From Flavobacterium sp. (GTDB lineage: Bacteria > Bacteroidota > Bacteroidia > Flavobacteriales > Flavobacteriaceae), in contig JAHEBK010000100.1 of NCBI GenBank assembly GCA_024642295.1, positions 1 through 6,544 on the forward strand: DNA of 6,544 bases, read 5' to 3'. Positions within the stretch are counted from its first letter, which is position 1. Every line of letters begins with the position of its first letter. Below, piece by piece: positions 3,558 through 6,544 of this stretch. The notes under the pieces are model-generated. The model was not told the origin of the DNA. It searched no databases and saw only the letters and a list, made by a program, of their open reading frames with translations. A program made the translations under genes and the position numbers.

Positions 3558-6200
3558 ATGATTAAGAAGATACTGTTTTTATTTCTCTTTACGATAGTAG
3601 TTTTGGGTCAAAATCCCCAATCACTTGAAGATAGTATTTATCATATTGTTGATGGTTATGTAAAACAACCAACACTCGAAGGCTTGGTGAAATTGAACCA
3701 AATGGATCGTCATTTTTGGAATGATAAAAAAATAAAAACGAAAGATGAACTGCTAGCAATCGTTATTTTAAATTGCAATAAAGGCTATTATGAATCCCAA
3801 TTTGGAAAGAATCGGGATGCTACGGAGAGTTATGAAAAAGCATGGGAATTGTTTCAAAAAAACAAATTATCAAATTACGATATCGTTGAGTTTTGTTTAA
3901 AACCTTTAGGGAATCTGTACACGATTCAAGGGGATTATGATAATGCCGAAAACATCATTAAACAATATTATTATAGCGCGACTAAAGAAAAAAATCTTGG
4001 ACAAAAAATAGCTGCCATACTCAATTTATCCAATGTGTACCAAAGTGCAGGTAAAAATGATATGGCTATAGATTTACTTCGAAAAACAATCCAAACTGAA
4101 AAATTATCCAAAACCCAAAAAGGAATTTTTGTTACTAATTTGGCAAACAATTATTTGTTGAATTACAAAAAGTCATTGGTTACTCAAGAAAAACACTCTT
4201 CGGATTTTAAGAAAATTGAAGGCACTTATTTGTATGCTATTCAGTTGTTGCAATTGGATAAAGCACAATCGGAAACTTTGGGGAATTGCTATCGAAATCT
4301 AGCCTCGCTTTATGTGCAAGAGCATCATTATGATAAAGCCAATGCGTATTTTGCGGAAGCTAAAAAATTATTCTTAGCCTCAGCTAACAAAGATTCTCGA
4401 AAATTAGCAAAACTCTATTACGAGGAAGCATTGTTGTTATTTGAACAGCAAAAAATAAAGGAAGCTTCGGTTTTAATTCAAAGTGTTTTTAAAACTTTAC
4501 TCCCGAAGTATTCTAATGCAAAAAACATCTTGCCTAATCAAGCTAGTTTATATGCGGACACTGTTTTATTGGATGCTTTTGATTTACAAGCCGCAATTTT
4601 CAGTTTAGAGAACCAACCCAAAAATGCATTAAAGTCCTATGCGCTGTCTTTTTATATCGAAGATTTATTTGCCAATCTTTTGATTTTTGAAAATTCGAAA
4701 ATCATTACCCAAACCAGAGTTCGGAACCGTACCGAAAAATGTATTGCGCTCTATGATGAGTTATTCAAAAAAGAGAAAAAACAATCTTATATTGAAACTG
4801 CTTTTCAATTAGCCGAAAAAACGAAATCAACTGTTTTGAAAGACTATCTTTTGAATAATATAACAGCCTCTAGAGCTGAAAAATTGCACTTGGAACAAAT
4901 ACAAAATTGGTCGGTTGAAATTGCAAAAGAACAGCAAAAAGGTGAAGCAGCAGATATTTCGAAAATCAATGAGGCTATTAAAAATCAAAATGAATTAGTC
5001 CTCTCGTTGAAAAAAATAGAATCCGAAAAGAACCCAAAAAAAGCTTCGGAAATCAATATTGAAAATTTGTTTACCAAATTGAATGCAGAAGGAGTTATGT
5101 TGTTGAGTTATTTTTCAGGGACTGAAAAGACCTATTGTTTTACTTTTGAAAATAATACGATATCCTTAAATTCTTTTAATAATGATAAAGAAACAACAGG
5201 GAATATTTGGAAATTTATTGATTATTTTAAGGATTCAGATGCCATATTGAAAGATGTAAAAGGATACAACCATTCAGGAAAAGTGGTTTATGACTTATTG
5301 CAATTATCCAAACAAACAGACAATAAAAAACTATTAATTATTCCGGATGGGTTATTAAATTTTTTGTCTTTTGAGGCATTAATTACAAAAGAGACTGCAA
5401 CAACAAATTTTGCTAAAATGCATTATTTGGTTCAAGATTATGCTATAGGGTATAACAATTCGGTTGCCTTTTATTTGAATGAAGTTGAGGCTGAAAAACC
5501 GAGAAAAATGGTATTGGGTATTTTTCCAGTATTCGAAAAAACAGATTATGCCTTATCGTTTTCAAAAAACGAAATGGCATCTATAAAACGCAATTTTGAA
5601 GGTCAATTTTTCGAAAATCAAAAAGCTACTTTTGATAATTTCAAAAATAATGCAAGCAGTTATTCCATTTTGCATTTGTCTACTCACGCTTCTTCAGGGG
5701 ATTTAGTTTCTCCTGCAAGTATCAAATTTTATGATCAAGAAGTTTTATATCCAGAGTTGTATTCTTTGAATATCAATCCAGACTTAGTGGTTTTGAGTGC
5801 CTGTGAAACAGGTATTGGAAAATTGTATAAATCTGAAGGAGCAATGAGCATTGCCCGCGGTTTTCAATTTGCTGGAGCTCGTAATTTACTATTCTCGTTG
5901 TGGAAAGTAAATGATTTTACAACGTCGGTTTTTATGGATTATTTTTATCAATATTGCCAAAAAGGGACTTCCTATTTGGAAGCGAATCACAAAGCTAAAC
6001 TTGATTTTTTGAATAACAAAACAATTTCAAATGCTAAAAAGTCGCCCTATTATTGGAGTGCTTTTGTCTATTATGGTGGTGTCGAGTCAGGTGAAGAATC
6101 ATTTAATTATGTCTATCTCATTTTTGGGTTTATAGCTGTAATTGGCTTACTTTTGGTATTCACTCGCTTCAGAAAATGGAAAAAATTCAAGAAATCCTAA
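3558..6200 (+). CDS. Exported TPR-CHAT caspase-like protease with C-terminal membrane anchor
   Basis: A complete 880-residue multidomain protein. Residues 1-17 (MIKKILFLFLFTIVVLG) form a signal peptide without a lipobox Cys. Residues about 75-370 are helical TPR-like repeats, with B-helix-like segments at 83-99, 125-138, 164-178, 256-272, 297-311 and 351-365. A charged helical linker (about 440-495) leads to a CHAT domain (about 500-842), a clan CD caspase-like cysteine peptidase. Its dyad is intact: His710 in SILHLSTHASSGD and Cys749 in LVVLSACETGIG, followed by SEGAMSIARGFQFAGARNLLFSLW in two parts (759-768, 769-782) and the closing PYYWSAFVYYG (830-840). One hydrophobic segment (about 851-868) and a Lys/Arg-rich tail (870-880) predict a C-terminal anchor with a cytoplasmic tail and the repeats and protease outside the inner membrane. 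TPR domains commonly sense or bind partner proteins. The substrate is unknown. The next gene, an aspartic protease, starts inside the 3' end of this one. Confidence 0.92.
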   Translation: MIKKILFLFLFTIVVLGQNPQSLEDSIYHIVDGYVKQPTLEGLVKLNQMDRHFWNDKKIKTKDELLAIVILNCNKGYYESQFGKNRDATESYEKAWELFQKNKLSNYDIVEFCLKPLGNLYTIQGDYDNAENIIKQYYYSATKEKNLGQKIAAILNLSNVYQSAGKNDMAIDLLRKTIQTEKLSKTQKGIFVTNLANNYLLNYKKSLVTQEKHSSDFKKIEGTYLYAIQLLQLDKAQSETLGNCYRNLASLYVQEHHYDKANAYFAEAKKLFLASANKDSRKLAKLYYEEALLLFEQQKIKEASVLIQSVFKTLLPKYSNAKNILPNQASLYADTVLLDAFDLQAAIFSLENQPKNALKSYALSFYIEDLFANLLIFENSKIITQTRVRNRTEKCIALYDELFKKEKKQSYIETAFQLAEKTKSTVLKDYLLNNITASRAEKLHLEQIQNWSVEIAKEQQKGEAADISKINEAIKNQNELVLSLKKIESEKNPKKASEINIENLFTKLNAEGVMLLSYFSGTEKTYCFTFENNTISLNSFNNDKETTGNIWKFIDYFKDSDAILKDVKGYNHSGKVVYDLLQLSKQTDNKKLLIIPDGLLNFLSFEALITKETATTNFAKMHYLVQDYAIGYNNSVAFYLNEVEAEKPRKMVLGIFPVFEKTDYALSFSKNEMASIKRNFEGQFFENQKATFDNFKNNASSYSILHLSTHASSGDLVSPASIKFYDQEVLYPELYSLNINPDLVVLSACETGIGKLYKSEGAMSIARGFQFAGARNLLFSLWKVNDFTTSVFMDYFYQYCQKGTSYLEANHKAKLDFLNNKTISNAKKSPYYWSAFVYYGGVESGEESFNYVYLIFGFIAVIGLLLVFTRFRKWKKFKKS

Positions 6201-6544
6201 AAAAGGAAAAATACAAAAAAATTAAATTCAAGATTACCAAAACGCAACACCTTTTAATTAAGGCTAAAATTAATGGAGTAAAAGGAAATTTTATTTTGGA
6301 TACAGGTGCATCCAACAGTTGTATTGGTTTTGAAACGGTAGGTTTGTTTCTTGTCGACGCACAAGATTCTATGACCAAAGCATCAGGTGCAGGTGCTACT
6401 GGAATGTTGACGCAAATGGCAACTAACAACAAAATTCAATTGGGGATTTGGAAAAAAAGTAAATTTGATTTGGTAATTTTCGATTTATCCCATGTAAATG
6501 AGGCATTGATACAATATAAATCCAAACCTGTTCACGGTATCATA
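6176..6544 (+). CDS. Retropepsin-like (clan AA) aspartic protease, 3' end beyond the window
   Basis: The first 123 residues of a protein cut off by the window edge. After a Lys-rich helix (MEKIQEILKKEKYKKIKFKI, 1-20) comes the beta strand HLLIKAKING (25-34), then the active-site motif FILDTGASNS (39-48), with Asp42 as the catalytic Asp of an LDTGAS signature. GASNS is followed by a Gly-rich stretch SGAGATG (70-76) that may form the flap. The last visible residues, VHGII, are where retropepsins carry the second hydrophobic-hydrophobic-Gly motif. Such enzymes have one Asp per chain and work as dimers. The ATG at 6176 is the only usable start: the frame is open upstream only to 6107 and has no ATG, GTG or TTG. 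So no signal peptide is visible and the protein should be cytoplasmic. Its start overlaps the CHAT gene by 25 bases in another frame, implying co-transcription and likely coupled translation. Substrate unknown. Confidence 0.88.
   Translation, partial: MEKIQEILKKEKYKKIKFKITKTQHLLIKAKINGVKGNFILDTGASNSCIGFETVGLFLVDAQDSMTKASGAGATGMLTQMATNNKIQLGIWKKSKFDLVIFDLSHVNEALIQYKSKPVHGII

Noticed and set aside
3558..6200. CHAT protein as part of a type III CRISPR (Craspase-like) system
   Set aside because: No CRISPR repeats or cas genes are present, and the protein has a signal peptide and membrane anchor, unlike cytosolic Csx29.
6187..6432. 81-residue minus-strand open frame at the CHAT/retropepsin junction
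   Set aside because: It is antisense to the CHAT 3' end and the retropepsin active-site region, both supported by motifs. Its composition is that of a reverse-complement shadow.

Overview
The window looks like chromosomal DNA of a Bacteroidota bacterium, most likely a Flavobacteriaceae member close to Flavobacterium. The evidence is AT-rich DNA, starts preceded by A/T-rich leaders with no Shine-Dalgarno sequence, candidate promoters close to the Bacteroidota TTG / TAnnTTTG pattern, and proteins that read like flavobacterial homologues. No tRNA, rRNA, CRISPR array or intact insertion sequence was seen.

Left part (1-1064, plus strand): an iron-sulfur set. It holds the C-terminal end of an Mrp/NBP35 P-loop ATPase, a 79-residue NifU-type [Fe-S] scaffold 4 bases downstream, a GC-rich palindromic intergenic repeat (536-637), an ISC/adrenodoxin-type [2Fe-2S] ferredoxin, and a strong intrinsic terminator (1028-1064). 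The terminator's left arm and loop resemble an IS3-family terminus.

Middle part (1127-3241, minus strand): a DUF3050 protein of predicted heme-oxygenase-like helical fold, and upstream of it a full-length glutaryl-CoA dehydrogenase (gcdH) that keeps the catalytic residues of the decarboxylating enzyme. They are 153 bases apart and probably have separate promoters. The gcdH promoter candidate lies inside a perfect 8-bp inverted repeat.

The divergent intergenic region (3242-3557) holds that promoter/operator candidate, a dispersed-repeat-like block with inverted arms and phased aatttgtg units, and a weak promoter candidate for the rightward genes.

Right part (3558-6544, plus strand): an 880-residue protein with an N-terminal signal peptide, TPR-like repeats, a CHAT caspase-like protease domain with intact His/Cys dyad, and a C-terminal transmembrane anchor. 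Its last 25 bases overlap the start of a second gene, cut by the window edge, that encodes a retropepsin-like aspartic protease with an LDTGAS active site. Two different protease classes encoded in an overlapping pair, with apparently different cellular locations, make this the strongest candidate for an undescribed system here. Whether they act together is inference.
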